A DNA stretch of 33,841 nt from assembly GCA_902797995.1 (NCBI GenBank), contig CADBUX010000013.1, forward strand, positions 1 through 33,841, given 5' to 3'. Positions within the stretch are counted from its first letter, which is position 1; each line of letters opens with the position of its first letter. A program made the position numbers and the translations under genes. The notes under the pieces were generated by a model. That model had not been told where the DNA came from, did not search any database, and saw nothing but the letters and a program-made list of their open reading frames with translations. The DNA is from an uncultured Erysipelotrichaceae bacterium (GTDB lineage: Bacteria; Bacillota_I; Bacilli_A; RF39; UBA660). This document shows, piece by piece, positions 1 to 7,570 of the stretch.

Positions 1-95
1 CAATTGGCAGACCAAAAAAGCCTCCAAATGGAGGCCGCCAGTAACCGGCCTTATAGGCCTTTACCAAATACCACCTCTTTTAGGGGTGGATTTTT
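1..95 (+). ncRNA. 3' end of an unidentified structured transcript
   Basis: Three consecutive hairpins are visible: gcctcc/ggaggc (20-25 with 30-35, AAAT loop), ggcc/ggcc (47-50 with 56-59), and ccacctc/ggggtgg (71-77 with 83-89) followed by a T-rich run, which is a rho-independent terminator. No open reading frame reaches this point from the left edge, so this is probably the end of a structured RNA or a long 3' UTR. I do not recognise the family. It is cut by the window edge. Confidence 0.35.
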
Positions 96-99
96 ATTT
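71..99 (+). terminator. rho-independent terminator
   Basis: A 7-bp stem (ccacctc with ggggtgg, one G-T pair) with a 5-nt loop is followed by attttta. It ends whatever is transcribed from the left of the window. Confidence 0.6.
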
Positions 100-101
100 A
101 T

Positions 102-134
102 AAAAAAAATACTACCTAAAAGAAGAAGGTAGTA
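102..134 (-). terminator. terminator of the YqfQ-like gene
   Basis: On the minus strand, tactacct (127-134) pairs with aggtagta (110-117) and is followed by a run of T (102-109). It sits just downstream of the stop at 172 and lies back to back with the plus-strand terminator at 71-99. Confidence 0.7.
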
Positions 135-171
135 CAATGCTGTGATTATATTTATGTCTGTTAATCAGGCA

Positions 172-573
172 TTACATAAAGAATGTTGGAGCATTTGATT
201 TTTGATTATTTACTTGCTCACTTTTTTTTGTTTTAGGAGTAGCTTCTGTATTTTCTAAAGTATTATCTTTACTATTTAAACCTTTTACTACTTTAAACAT
301 AGTTCTTGCATTGTTCCAAATAGGTTTAACTTGATAAAATACAGGAATTGCTTGGTTTATGACTCCTAAAGTTTTACTTGCTCCGTTTAGTATTCCAGAA
401 AAAGTTATTTTTGAAGCATTTGCTGCTCCTGCGGTACCTGCGGCTCTGGCACCTCCAAATAAAGAACTGATTCTAGGAAGTGTAGTTTGTGCAGGTATAC
501 CTTGATGTGGCATCATCTGAATTGGTGCTATGTTTCTCATAAATGACGGATTAAAATTGTAACCATTGTTCAT
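172..573 (-). CDS. YqfQ-like (VrrA-type) protein
   Basis: This is a 133-residue protein with a Met/Pro/Gln-rich start, a central Gly/Ala-rich stretch (about residues 40-55) and a segment near residues 76-100 with a Y-x-V-K-P-x-W-N-N motif followed by a basic tail. That layout resembles the small YqfQ family of spore-forming Firmicutes, whose function is not established. No signal peptide or clear membrane helix is seen. The ATG at 573 is preceded by an AGGAGG site. The gene is monocistronic, divergent from pilC and has its own terminator. The family call rests on motif recall and is moderate. Confidence 0.5.
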   Translation of the reverse strand: MNNGYNFNPSFMRNIAPIQMMPHQGIPAQTTLPRISSLFGGARAAGTAGAANASKITFSGILNGASKTLGVINQAIPVFYQVKPIWNNARTMFKVVKGLNSKDNTLENTEATPKTKKSEQVNNQKSNAPTFFM

Positions 574-647
574 AGATTGGACCTCCTAGTATAATTTATG
601 ATGAAATGTTATAAAAAGAGACAAACTTTTAATTTTGTTTTTGAGAA

Positions 648-676
648 TTGACTATATTTTATGAATGGGTTAAAAT
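648..676 (+). promoter_or_regulatory. sigma-A type promoter of the pilC-pilD operon
   Basis: TTGACT (648-653), a 17-nt spacer and TAAAAT (671-676), 26 nt upstream of the pilC start. The spacing is ideal. Confidence 0.55.
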
Positions 677-702
677 ATTATATATAATAGTGGAGGTATG
701 TT

Positions 703-1980
703 ATGAGTAATCAAAGTAATGAAAATAATACTAATAATGTAAATAATGTTAATAAAAGTAATAATAAGCTTAAGAAGACTACTTTTAAATATAAGGTAAC
801 TAATCAAAAAGGAAAGAATATAGTTGGTTATTTAGATGCTTATAATAAGAATGAAGTAATATCTTATTTAGAAAACGAAGGCTTTAAAGTTCTAAAAATA
901 GATAGTCAAAGTTCTGTTTTAAATATGCAAATTGGTAGTAATAAACTTAAATATTCTGAACTTGAATTTATGCTTGCTCAACTTTCCACATATTTAAAAG
1001 CTGGTATTCCTTTGATTGATTCTATAAAAATACTTGAAAAGCAAACTGTTAAACCTGAAAAGAAAAGAATATATTCAAATATTATATATGAATTATCTAA
1101 GGGTGAATCTTTTTCAAGTGCTTTGTCTTTGCAAGGCTCTACATTTCCACTTTTGCTTATAAATATGGTTAGGACTGCAGAACTTACTGGCGATTTAACA
1201 GAGATATTAGATGATATGCGTAGTTATTATGAATCGATGGATAGGACTAGAAAGGAAGCAATTAGTTCAATGATTTATCCTTCGATACTATTTATATTTG
1301 CTATTGCGGTACTAGTATTTATTTTATCTTATGTTATTCCATCCTTTGTAAAATTATTTGAACAACAAAATGCGAAACTTCCTGGTATTACTAAGGTTGT
1401 TTTAGCGATTAGTTCATTTTTAACTTCTAACAAATATATAATAGTGGGAGTTCTTTTAGGAACAGTCCTTTGTTTGGTACTATTATATAAATATGCAAGA
1501 GGATTTAGAAAAGCTGTACAAACTATTGGTATGAAACTTCCTGGATTTGGTAAAATTATGATTTATAGAGAGGTTACTATGTTTACTAAAACGTTTGCTT
1601 CGCTTTTAAGTCACAATGTATTTATAACGGATTCTATGGCTATACTTAGTACAGTCTCAAATAATGAAGTATTTAAAGAAATAATAAATGAGTCTTTATC
1701 TTTGTTATCTAAAGGTGCGAAAATAAGTGATGCTTTTGAAGATAAATGGGCATTTCCTGTTGTTGCTTATGAAATGTTAGTAACTGGTGAAAATACCGGA
1801 AGACTTCCTATGATGATGAAATATGTTGCTGATTATTATGAGAATTTGCATACTAATCTTATTAAAAGAATAAATACTTTTATTGAGCCTCTTTTAATAA
1901 TATTTATTGCTGTTATTGTAGGTATTGTTGTTATTTCTGTAATCATACCGATGTTTGATTTTTATGGAACTGTCTTATAG
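703..1980 (+). CDS. pilC: PilC/GspF-type inner-membrane platform protein
   Basis: This 425-residue protein is the membrane platform of a type IV pilus/type II secretion/competence-pilus machine, where it couples the assembly ATPase to pilin polymerisation. An Asn-rich, likely disordered start (residues 1-25) is followed by a small N-terminal domain and two T2SSF repeats (about 80-210 and 285-410). Hydrophobic segments lie near residues 190-215, 243-265 and 395-420. The second repeat contains the family-typical stretch around FTKTFASLLS. It begins 26 nt after a good promoter, has a GGAGG site, and is followed 8 nt later by its prepilin peptidase. The matching ATPase is encoded far away at 19242-20627. 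Confidence 0.9.
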   Translation: MSNQSNENNTNNVNNVNKSNNKLKKTTFKYKVTNQKGKNIVGYLDAYNKNEVISYLENEGFKVLKIDSQSSVLNMQIGSNKLKYSELEFMLAQLSTYLKAGIPLIDSIKILEKQTVKPEKKRIYSNIIYELSKGESFSSALSLQGSTFPLLLINMVRTAELTGDLTEILDDMRSYYESMDRTRKEAISSMIYPSILFIFAIAVLVFILSYVIPSFVKLFEQQNAKLPGITKVVLAISSFLTSNKYIIVGVLLGTVLCLVLLYKYARGFRKAVQTIGMKLPGFGKIMIYREVTMFTKTFASLLSHNVFITDSMAILSTVSNNEVFKEIINESLSLLSKGAKISDAFEDKWAFPVVAYEMLVTGENTGRLPMMMKYVADYYENLHTNLIKRINTFIEPLLIIFIAVIVGIVVISVIIPMFDFYGTVL

Positions 1981-1988
1981 AGGTAATC

Positions 1989-2756
1989 ATGAATACGTTT
2001 TATATAATATTATTTGTTATAATTGGACTTGTTTTTGGATCATTTTATAATGTAGTGGGAATAAGACTTTGTAAGGGTGAAAGTTTGGTTTTTCCTGGAA
2101 GTCATTGTACAAATTGTAATCATAGACTTGCTTTTTATGAACTTGTTCCTGTTTTTTCTTATATATTTTTAAAGGGTAGATGTAAATCATGTAAACATAA
2201 AATAAGTATTATGTATCCCTTGGTAGAACTTTTTACTGGTATACTTTTTGGTATTAGTTTTTATAAATATGGTTTTAGTTTGGAACTTATTTTATCGCTT
2301 CTTTTGTGTTCTTTATTTATGATAATAGTAATTACAGATTTAAATTATTATATAATTCCTGATAGCATAATAGTGTTTTTTGGATTTCTTATATTTATTT
2401 ATAATATTGTTTCTAAAGGGTTTCTTGCTGCTTGTACTTATGCAGTTTATGGCCTTATTATGTTTTTACTTATGTATTTATTAATGTTATTTGGTAATTT
2501 TGTTTTTAAGAAGGAAAGTCTTGGTGGGGGAGATATAAAATTAATGGGGATTCTTGGTATGATTAATAAACCTTTAATTTCTGTTTTAGGACTTTCTATT
2601 GGATCTTTTGTAGCACTTCCATGTTCTTTATTTTTTCTACTAAAAAATAAAGATAAAATTATTCCTTTTGGACCTTTTATAGTTTTTGGTTTTATTATAG
2701 TTATGTTTTTAGGAATAGATACTAAATCATTAATTAGTTTTTTAGTTAATAATTAG
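1989..2756 (+). CDS. pilD: Prepilin peptidase (A24 family, PilD/ComC)
   Basis: A polytopic aspartic peptidase of 255 residues that removes the short leader of prepilins and usually N-methylates the new end. It shows the N-terminal signature (GLVFGSFYNVV), two CxxC pairs (CTNC and CKSC, about residues 34-68) that form the zinc element of the methylating domain, and both catalytic aspartates: ITDLNYYIIPD and the GGGD motif (LGGGDIKLMGILG). Multiple membrane segments follow. It lies 8 nt behind pilC, so the pair is one transcript ending at the terminator overlapping its stop codon. Likely substrates in the window are the prepilin-like proteins at 20732 and 22263. Confidence 0.93.
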   Translation: MNTFYIILFVIIGLVFGSFYNVVGIRLCKGESLVFPGSHCTNCNHRLAFYELVPVFSYIFLKGRCKSCKHKISIMYPLVELFTGILFGISFYKYGFSLELILSLLLCSLFMIIVITDLNYYIIPDSIIVFFGFLIFIYNIVSKGFLAACTYAVYGLIMFLLMYLLMLFGNFVFKKESLGGGDIKLMGILGMINKPLISVLGLSIGSFVALPCSLFFLLKNKDKIIPFGPFIVFGFIIVMFLGIDTKSLISFLVNN

Positions 2757-2777
2757 AGCTTGTTGCTCTTTTTTTGT
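2755..2777 (+). terminator. terminator of pilC-pilD
   Basis: AGAGC (2755-2759) and GCTCT (2765-2769) form a short stem with a TTGTT loop followed by eight T. The stem overlaps the pilD stop codon. Confidence 0.6.
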
Positions 2778-2808
2778 TGAAAAATTTTGTTAAATTGTAT
2801 AAAGCATA

Positions 2809-2837
2809 TTGACGAACGCACGTTTGTATTATATGAT
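2809..2837 (+). promoter_or_regulatory. promoter with overlapping operator for the ORF6N gene
   Basis: TTGACG (2809-2814), 17-nt spacer, TATGAT (2832-2837). The spacer contains an inverted repeat acgaacg-ca-cgtttgt (2812-2827, one mismatch), which is a likely operator. The arrangement mirrors the toxin-antitoxin promoter at 19121-19149. Confidence 0.5.
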
Positions 2838-2871
2838 ATAATGTATCAAAAAATAAAAGGGGATTTGGTAT

Positions 2872-3780
2872 ATGAATCAAATAGTTTATAATAATATAAA
2901 AATAGAGAATCTTATTTATGAAATAAGAGGAAAACAAGTAATGTTTGATTCTGATTTGGCAATGTTATACCAAACAGAGACTAGGGTAATCAATCAAAAA
3001 GTAAAGCGTAATATTAATAGGTTTCCGGAAGAATTTTGTTTTAAACTTTCAGATAAAGAGTATAAAAACTTGAGGTCACAAAATGTGACCTCAGTACCAA
3101 AATCAAATTATGGAGGTCGTAGGTATAATCCATATGTTTTTACTGAATCTGGTGCTGTTATGCTTTCTGCTATATTAAACACTGATGTTGCTGTAAAAAC
3201 TTGTATAAAGATTATGGATGCTTTTGTTACTATGCGTAGGTATATGTCTGATGAGCTAATAGAACAACGATTTATAAATAATATAGTTATGGAGGATCAT
3301 GAGTTATTAAAGCAAAGTAATAGAGATATAAAATTGTTACAGGAAACTTTAAAAAAGTTTGAAGAGAAGAAAAAGGTAAATGATATATTTTTTACAAATC
3401 AAATATATGATGCTTATTCTAAGATAAAAGATATATTTTATTTAGCAAATAAAGAACTAATAATTATAGATAGCTATGCTGATAAAACAGTACTTGATAT
3501 GATAAAAGATTTAAATGTTAAAGTATTATTAATAACTAAATATAATAATAAATTAAGTAATTTAGATATAGAAAAATATAATAAACAATACTCTAATTTA
3601 AAAGTAATAAGAAATAATGATTTTCATGACAGATATTTTATACTAAATAAACAAGAAGTATATCATTGTGGTACTAGTATAAATTATGCTGGATCAAAAG
3701 TGTTTTCTATAAATATACTTGAAGATATATTTGTTAAAAAGTCTTTAATTAATAAAATAAATATGGTTACTGATAAATAA
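2872..3780 (+). CDS. ORF6N-domain protein with C-terminal PLD-like region
   Basis: A 302-residue protein of the phage-derived ORF6N class. The N-terminal domain (about 10-120) holds the hallmark series: IRGKQVMFDSDLAMLY, KRNINRFPEEFCFKL, LRSQNVTS and the YVFTESGAVMLSA helix. A coiled segment (about 130-165) links it to a C-terminal half (170-300) with FHDRYFIL and YHCGTS motifs, commonly found behind ORF6N and resembling a minimal phospholipase-D/nuclease fold. ORF6N is thought to bind DNA; the cellular role of stand-alone copies is unknown. A perfect inverted repeat lies inside the gene (3071-3093). The gene has its own promoter and overlaps cse60 tail to tail by 14 bases. It is probably horizontally acquired. 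Confidence 0.85.
   Translation: MNQIVYNNIKIENLIYEIRGKQVMFDSDLAMLYQTETRVINQKVKRNINRFPEEFCFKLSDKEYKNLRSQNVTSVPKSNYGGRRYNPYVFTESGAVMLSAILNTDVAVKTCIKIMDAFVTMRRYMSDELIEQRFINNIVMEDHELLKQSNRDIKLLQETLKKFEEKKKVNDIFFTNQIYDAYSKIKDIFYLANKELIIIDSYADKTVLDMIKDLNVKVLLITKYNNKLSNLDIEKYNKQYSNLKVIRNNDFHDRYFILNKQEVYHCGTSINYAGSKVFSINILEDIFVKKSLINKINMVTDK
3071..3093. repeat. perfect inverted repeat inside the ORF6N gene
   Basis: TGAGGTCACA (3071-3080) and TGTGACCTCA (3084-3093) are exact reverse complements separated by AAA. It encodes the LRSQNVTS segment at residues 67-74. Comparable repeats sit at the matching place in the RhuM and KilA-N genes. Confidence 0.9.
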
Positions 3781-3943
3781 TCATGGCACTGAAACAATAT
3801 ATTTGTTCCTCAGAGAAAACAGATGTGCTCACACTATATTTTATATCTATTACTTCTTGATCTTCATCAAGTTCTTCTAAAAAGTCATTCATTGCTTCTT
3901 CAAGGTCTTTTTCATGGGCTTCATCAAATAATTTTACTTTCAT
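3767..3943 (-). CDS. cse60: Cse60-type small sporulation protein
   Basis: This 58-residue acidic protein begins MKVKLFDEAHEKDLEEA, has a central EDQEVIDIKYS stretch and ends QIYCFSAMIIYQ. This closely follows the Cse60 family, found in Bacillus as a small protein made during sporulation under sigma-E control, with unknown biochemical function. The ATG at 3943 is preceded by GGTGAT at good distance. The stop (3767-3769) lies inside the convergent ORF6N gene. The upstream region is shared with lon, which is divergent. It is short enough to be missed by length-filtered gene finding. Confidence 0.8.
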   Translation of the reverse strand: MKVKLFDEAHEKDLEEAMNDFLEELDEDQEVIDIKYSVSTSVFSEEQIYCFSAMIIYQ

Positions 3944-3997
3944 ATAATCACCATTTTAATATTAATTAAAAAAAGTTTAAAAATTTGTAGAATAAAC

Positions 3998-4025
3998 TTG
4001 CTAAATTATTTAAAACATTTATAAT
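3998..4025 (+). promoter_or_regulatory. probable promoter of lon
   Basis: TTGCTA (3998-4003), 16-nt spacer, TATAAT (4020-4025), 34 nt ahead of the lon start, which has a GGAGGAGG ribosome-binding site. I see no CIRCE-like heat-shock operator. Confidence 0.45.
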
Positions 4026-4059
4026 AATGAGATATGTTTTTATTTAAGGAGGAGGAATT

Positions 4060-6411
4060 ATGAATAAGACAAAATTACCTGTTTTAGTACTTAAAAATAT
4101 AATTCTTTTTCCTCATAGTGAAATAAGACTGGAACTTGAAAATGATAAAGATAAGGAGCTTATTTCACTTGCTGATTCTTATTATAATAAACATATTTTA
4201 ATTATTCATCCAAGTAATGAACTTGAAGATTCAATTGATAAAACAAGTTTTCCTAGAATTGGAGTAATTGGTTATATTAATATGAAGATTGATCTTCCTA
4301 ATAATAGAACTAGAATTGTTATACGAGGACTTAATAGAGTAAAAGTTCTTTCTTATGGATTAGAAGATGGGATAAATGTTTCTTTCTTTGAAGATATAAA
4401 AACAAGCGAACTTAGTACTACAGAGCAAATGGCTTATTCTAGGAGTTTAATTAAACAAACAGAATATTATATTGAACACTGTCCTGATGTTAGTAATAGT
4501 ATTTTATCTGATATTTTAGGTGTTAATGATATAGATAAGATTACTGATATTTTAACTATGTTTATACCTGGATCTTATGAAAGAAAGCTAGAGTATTTAA
4601 ATGAAACTAATTCTACAACTAGAGTTATGATGCTACTAGATGATATTAATTTAGAGGTTTCTATTACTGATTTGGAACAAGAAATAGAAGATAAAGTTAC
4701 TTATGAACTTGATAAGACACAAAGAGAATATATTTTGAATGAAAAAATAAAGATAATGAAGGATGAGCTTGGAGAAGGTTATGATAAAGATCATGAGATT
4801 GACACTTTGAAAAACAAGCTTAATAATTCTCACATTCCCCTTTATGTGAAACAAAGACTTGAACTTGAAATAAAAAGATATGAAGCAACACCTGCGATGT
4901 CCTCTGAAATAGGTATGCTTAAGTCTTATATTGATACTTTATTTGCTCTTCCTTGGAATAAATATACTGAAGATAATAGTGATTTATCTTTAGCTAAAGA
5001 AAAACTTGATAAAACCCATTATGGTTTAGTTGAGGTTAAAGAAAGAATAATTGAATATTTAGCTTTAGCTCAAATGACTAAGGGTGTTAATAATCCAATT
5101 ATATGTTTTGTAGGCCCTCCAGGTGTTGGAAAAACTACTTTTGCTAAAAGTATTGCGGATGCAATAGGTAGACGTTATGTTAAAATTTCTGTTGGGGGAG
5201 TTAATGACGAAGCTGAAATAGTAGGACATAGAAGGGCTTATATAGGGTCTAGTCCTGGTAAAATAATAGATGGTATAAAAAGAGCAGGGGTTTCTAATCC
5301 GGTATTTGTTATTGATGAGATTGATAAAATGACTAAGGATATAAAGGGAGACCCAGCATCAGCTTTACTTGAAATTCTAGATAAAGAACAAAATAAATTT
5401 TTTGTAGATCATTATATAGAAGAAGAATTTGATTTATCAAAGGTAATGTTTATACTTACTGCTAATTATATTGATAGAATACCTGAAGAACTTCTTGATA
5501 GATTAGAAGTAATAGAAATATCTAGTTATACTGAATATGAAAAGTTTAATATTTGTAAAAACTATATTATTCCAAATGGTATAAAAGAGTATGGACTTAG
5601 TAACTATAATATAGATTTTACAGATGATGCAATATTTAAGATAATTAGAAATTATACAAAAGAGGCTGGAGTAAGAGAGCTTGAAAGAAAAGTATATTCT
5701 ATTTTTAGAAAACTTATAAAAAAAATAGTAGTAGAGAATCAAGAAACATTAAATATAGTAGATGTTGGTCTTGTTAAAGATCTTTTAGGTAATGAAATAT
5801 ATACTAATACAGTAAACCCTGATAAGGATAATATCGGTATAGTAAATGGTATGAGTTATACAATATATGGTGGAGATATTCTAAAAATAGAAGTTAATTT
5901 CTATGAAGGTGACGGTAAGATTATTACTACTGGTAGTCTTGGGGATGTTTTTGTAGAAAGTACAAAGATTGCTCTTAGTTATATAAAGAGCAATTATAAA
6001 AGATTTGGTATTGATTATGATAAGCTTTTAAAAAGTGATATACATATACATGTTCCAGAAGGTGCTGTTAAAAAGGATGGACCAAGCGCGGGTATAGCTA
6101 TTACTACTGCTATTATTAGTGCTTTTACTAATTTAAAAATAAAAAGTAATATTTCAATGACTGGGGAAATTACTTTAAGAGGAGAAGTGCTTCCTGTTGG
6201 TGGATTAAAAGAGAAAATAATTGGAGCTAAAAAAGCCGGAATAAAGAAAATATTTTTACCACAAGGTAATGAAGAAGAGGTTAATTCTTTTGATAAGGAA
6301 ATTACTTCTGATATAAGATTTATTTATGTTAATAATTATTTACAAGTATTTGATAATATAAAAGAAAAAAGTAAAAATAAAAAACAAGTAAAACATACTA
6401 TTAAAGAGTAG
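4060..6411 (+). CDS. lon: ATP-dependent Lon protease
   Basis: A 783-residue LonA-type cytoplasmic protease that unfolds and degrades misfolded and regulatory proteins. Domains in order: LON substrate-binding domain (about 5-195), coiled segment (200-300), AAA+ module with Walker A GPPGVGKT (352-359) and Walker B VFVIDEIDKM, and the C-terminal serine protease domain with the nucleophile in DGPSAGIA (Ser676) and the lysine in GGLKEK (Lys719), the usual spacing of 43 residues. Length is typical of LonA. It is monocistronic, with a promoter at 3998-4025 and a terminator overlapping its last codons. Confidence 0.97.
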   Translation: MNKTKLPVLVLKNIILFPHSEIRLELENDKDKELISLADSYYNKHILIIHPSNELEDSIDKTSFPRIGVIGYINMKIDLPNNRTRIVIRGLNRVKVLSYGLEDGINVSFFEDIKTSELSTTEQMAYSRSLIKQTEYYIEHCPDVSNSILSDILGVNDIDKITDILTMFIPGSYERKLEYLNETNSTTRVMMLLDDINLEVSITDLEQEIEDKVTYELDKTQREYILNEKIKIMKDELGEGYDKDHEIDTLKNKLNNSHIPLYVKQRLELEIKRYEATPAMSSEIGMLKSYIDTLFALPWNKYTEDNSDLSLAKEKLDKTHYGLVEVKERIIEYLALAQMTKGVNNPIICFVGPPGVGKTTFAKSIADAIGRRYVKISVGGVNDEAEIVGHRRAYIGSSPGKIIDGIKRAGVSNPVFVIDEIDKMTKDIKGDPASALLEILDKEQNKFFVDHYIEEEFDLSKVMFILTANYIDRIPEELLDRLEVIEISSYTEYEKFNICKNYIIPNGIKEYGLSNYNIDFTDDAIFKIIRNYTKEAGVRELERKVYSIFRKLIKKIVVENQETLNIVDVGLVKDLLGNEIYTNTVNPDKDNIGIVNGMSYTIYGGDILKIEVNFYEGDGKIITTGSLGDVFVESTKIALSYIKSNYKRFGIDYDKLLKSDIHIHVPEGAVKKDGPSAGIAITTAIISAFTNLKIKSNISMTGEITLRGEVLPVGGLKEKIIGAKKAGIKKIFLPQGNEEEVNSFDKEITSDIRFIYVNNYLQVFDNIKEKSKNKKQVKHTIKE

Positions 6412-6426
6412 TTTACTTGTTTTTTA
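6382..6426 (+). terminator. terminator of lon
   Basis: AACAAGTAAA at the end of the coding region pairs with TTTACTTGTT around 6412-6421, followed by T residues. The stem straddles the lon stop codon. Confidence 0.6.
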
Positions 6427-6446
6427 CATAATAACTTTATTATATA

Positions 6447-6566
6447 AATAAAAAGCATCTGATAACACAAACCCTGTGTTTTCAGATGCTACACCCAAAT
6501 AAGGATTAGCATTTGACATTCACTTTCAAATGTATCCTTTTTTATTTTATGAAGTTTCCTTCATCT
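6447..6566 (-). ncRNA. candidate small RNA with three hairpins
   Basis: Read on the minus strand, a promoter (6573-6601) is followed by three hairpins. First is ATGAAG-GAAA-CTTCAT (6549-6564), a perfect stem closed by a GNRA-type tetraloop. Second is AAGGAT...CATTTGA/TCAAATG...ATCCTT (6501-6539). Third is AGCATCTGA-a-AACACA with TGTGTT-a-TCAGATGCT (6454-6490), a strong stem followed by TTTTTATTTAT, an excellent terminator. A single-stranded linker holds ATTTGGGTGT. The predicted transcript is about 120 nt and has no convincing open reading frame. I do not recognise a known family. Alternatively the hairpins are only back-to-back terminators. Confidence 0.5.
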
Positions 6567-6572
6567 GTATAC

Positions 6573-6601
6573 ATTGTATCATAAATGTTTGTTTTTTACA
6601 A
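6573..6601 (-). promoter_or_regulatory. promoter of the candidate small RNA
   Basis: On the minus strand, TTGTAA (6596-6601), a 17-nt spacer and TACAAT (6573-6578). The predicted start is near 6566. Confidence 0.5.
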
Positions 6602-6645
6602 GTTATTGTGGTAAACTTATGTAGAACTATTTTTGAGGTGGTTTA

Positions 6646-7482
6646 ATGAAAGAGGTTATTATTGATACTTTGATTGATTCTATTAAATTATTACCATTTT
6701 TATTTATTGCATTTTTATTAATAGAATTATTTGAACATAAGTTTAGTGAAAAGAGTAAGGAAAAACTATCTAATTCAAAAAAAATAGGACCAGTTATTGG
6801 AAGTATATTTGGTATTATTCCGCAATGTGGATTTAGTGTAATGGCTACTAATTTATATGCTACTAGGATTATATCTATAGGAACTTTAATAGCAGTATAT
6901 TTATCTACAAGTGATGAAATGATTCCGATACTAATTGCAGAAAAAGCTCCAGTTAGTTTACTACTTAAAATATTAGCTATTAAACTTGTTGTAGGAATGA
7001 TATGTGGTATTATTATTGATTTAGTTATAAAAAGAAAAGATAAAGAAGATTATCATATATGCGAAGATGATCATTGTCATTGTGACGCGCACTTCTTTAA
7101 AGCTTCAGTTAAACATACTTTTAATATATTTATATTTGTAATGGTTTGCACTTTTATAATAAATTCTATTATGGAATTTGGAGGAAGTGATTTACTTAAT
7201 AAAATATTTTTAAAAGATAATTTATTTGCACCTTTTTTAACAAGTTTAATAGGACTTATTCCTAATTGTGCATCTTCTGTTATACTTACTGAATTATTTC
7301 TAAATAAAGCAATATCTTTTGCATCTTTAATTGCAGGACTTTTAACAGGAGCAGGAATTGGAATACTAGTATTATTTAGAACTAATAAGAATAAAAGAGA
7401 AAATGTTTTTATACTTTTAACGGTATATTTTATTGGGGTAATCTTTGGTATTATTTTAGAAATATTTACAAAAATATTATAG
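6646..7482 (+). CDS. ArsP_2-type putative heavy-metal exporter (membrane permease)
   Basis: A 278-residue polytopic membrane protein. Two halves are related: each has a hydrophobic block with a cysteine motif, IIPQCGFSV (about residue 62) and LIPNCASSV (about residue 206), as in the ArsP_2 (DUF2899) family of putative metal or arsenic exporters. Between the halves is a cytosolic or exposed loop rich in His, Cys and Asp (HICEDDHCHCDAH, about 139-151), a probable metal-binding site. The substrate is unknown; relatives have been annotated as manganese or arsenic transporters. GGTGG precedes the ATG. It is followed by a terminator, so it is likely transcribed alone. Confidence 0.7.
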   Translation: MKEVIIDTLIDSIKLLPFLFIAFLLIELFEHKFSEKSKEKLSNSKKIGPVIGSIFGIIPQCGFSVMATNLYATRIISIGTLIAVYLSTSDEMIPILIAEKAPVSLLLKILAIKLVVGMICGIIIDLVIKRKDKEDYHICEDDHCHCDAHFFKASVKHTFNIFIFVMVCTFIINSIMEFGGSDLLNKIFLKDNLFAPFLTSLIGLIPNCASSVILTELFLNKAISFASLIAGLLTGAGIGILVLFRTNKNKRENVFILLTVYFIGVIFGIILEIFTKIL

Positions 7483-7507
7483 GAAGTTTAAATACTTCTT
7501 TTTTTTT
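7481..7507 (+). terminator. terminator of the ArsP_2-type gene
   Basis: aggaagt (7481-7487) pairs with acttctt (7494-7500) across ttaaat and is followed by a T run. Confidence 0.6.
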
Positions 7508-7508
7508 G

Positions 7509-7537
7509 TTGAAAACCTAAAAACATTATGTTAAAAT
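7509..7537 (+). promoter_or_regulatory. promoter of the TasA-like gene
   Basis: TTGAAA (7509-7514), 17-nt spacer, TAAAAT (7532-7537), 33 nt ahead of the start at 7571. Confidence 0.5.
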
Positions 7538-7570
7538 TATTATAGTATGATACTAGGAAGAGGTATTTCT

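Noticed and set aside
1-70. c-di-GMP (GEMM) or other riboswitch controlling the pilus operon
   Set aside because: A terminator and a minus-strand gene separate it from pilC, and the hairpins do not fit the c-di-GMP aptamer core that I can recall.
6454-6546. Plus-strand riboswitch (preQ1-like ACACCC segment) for the metal exporter
   Set aside because: The gene starts 100 nt further on, the loop sequences do not form the preQ1 pseudoknot, and the minus-strand promoter/terminator reading explains the hairpins better.
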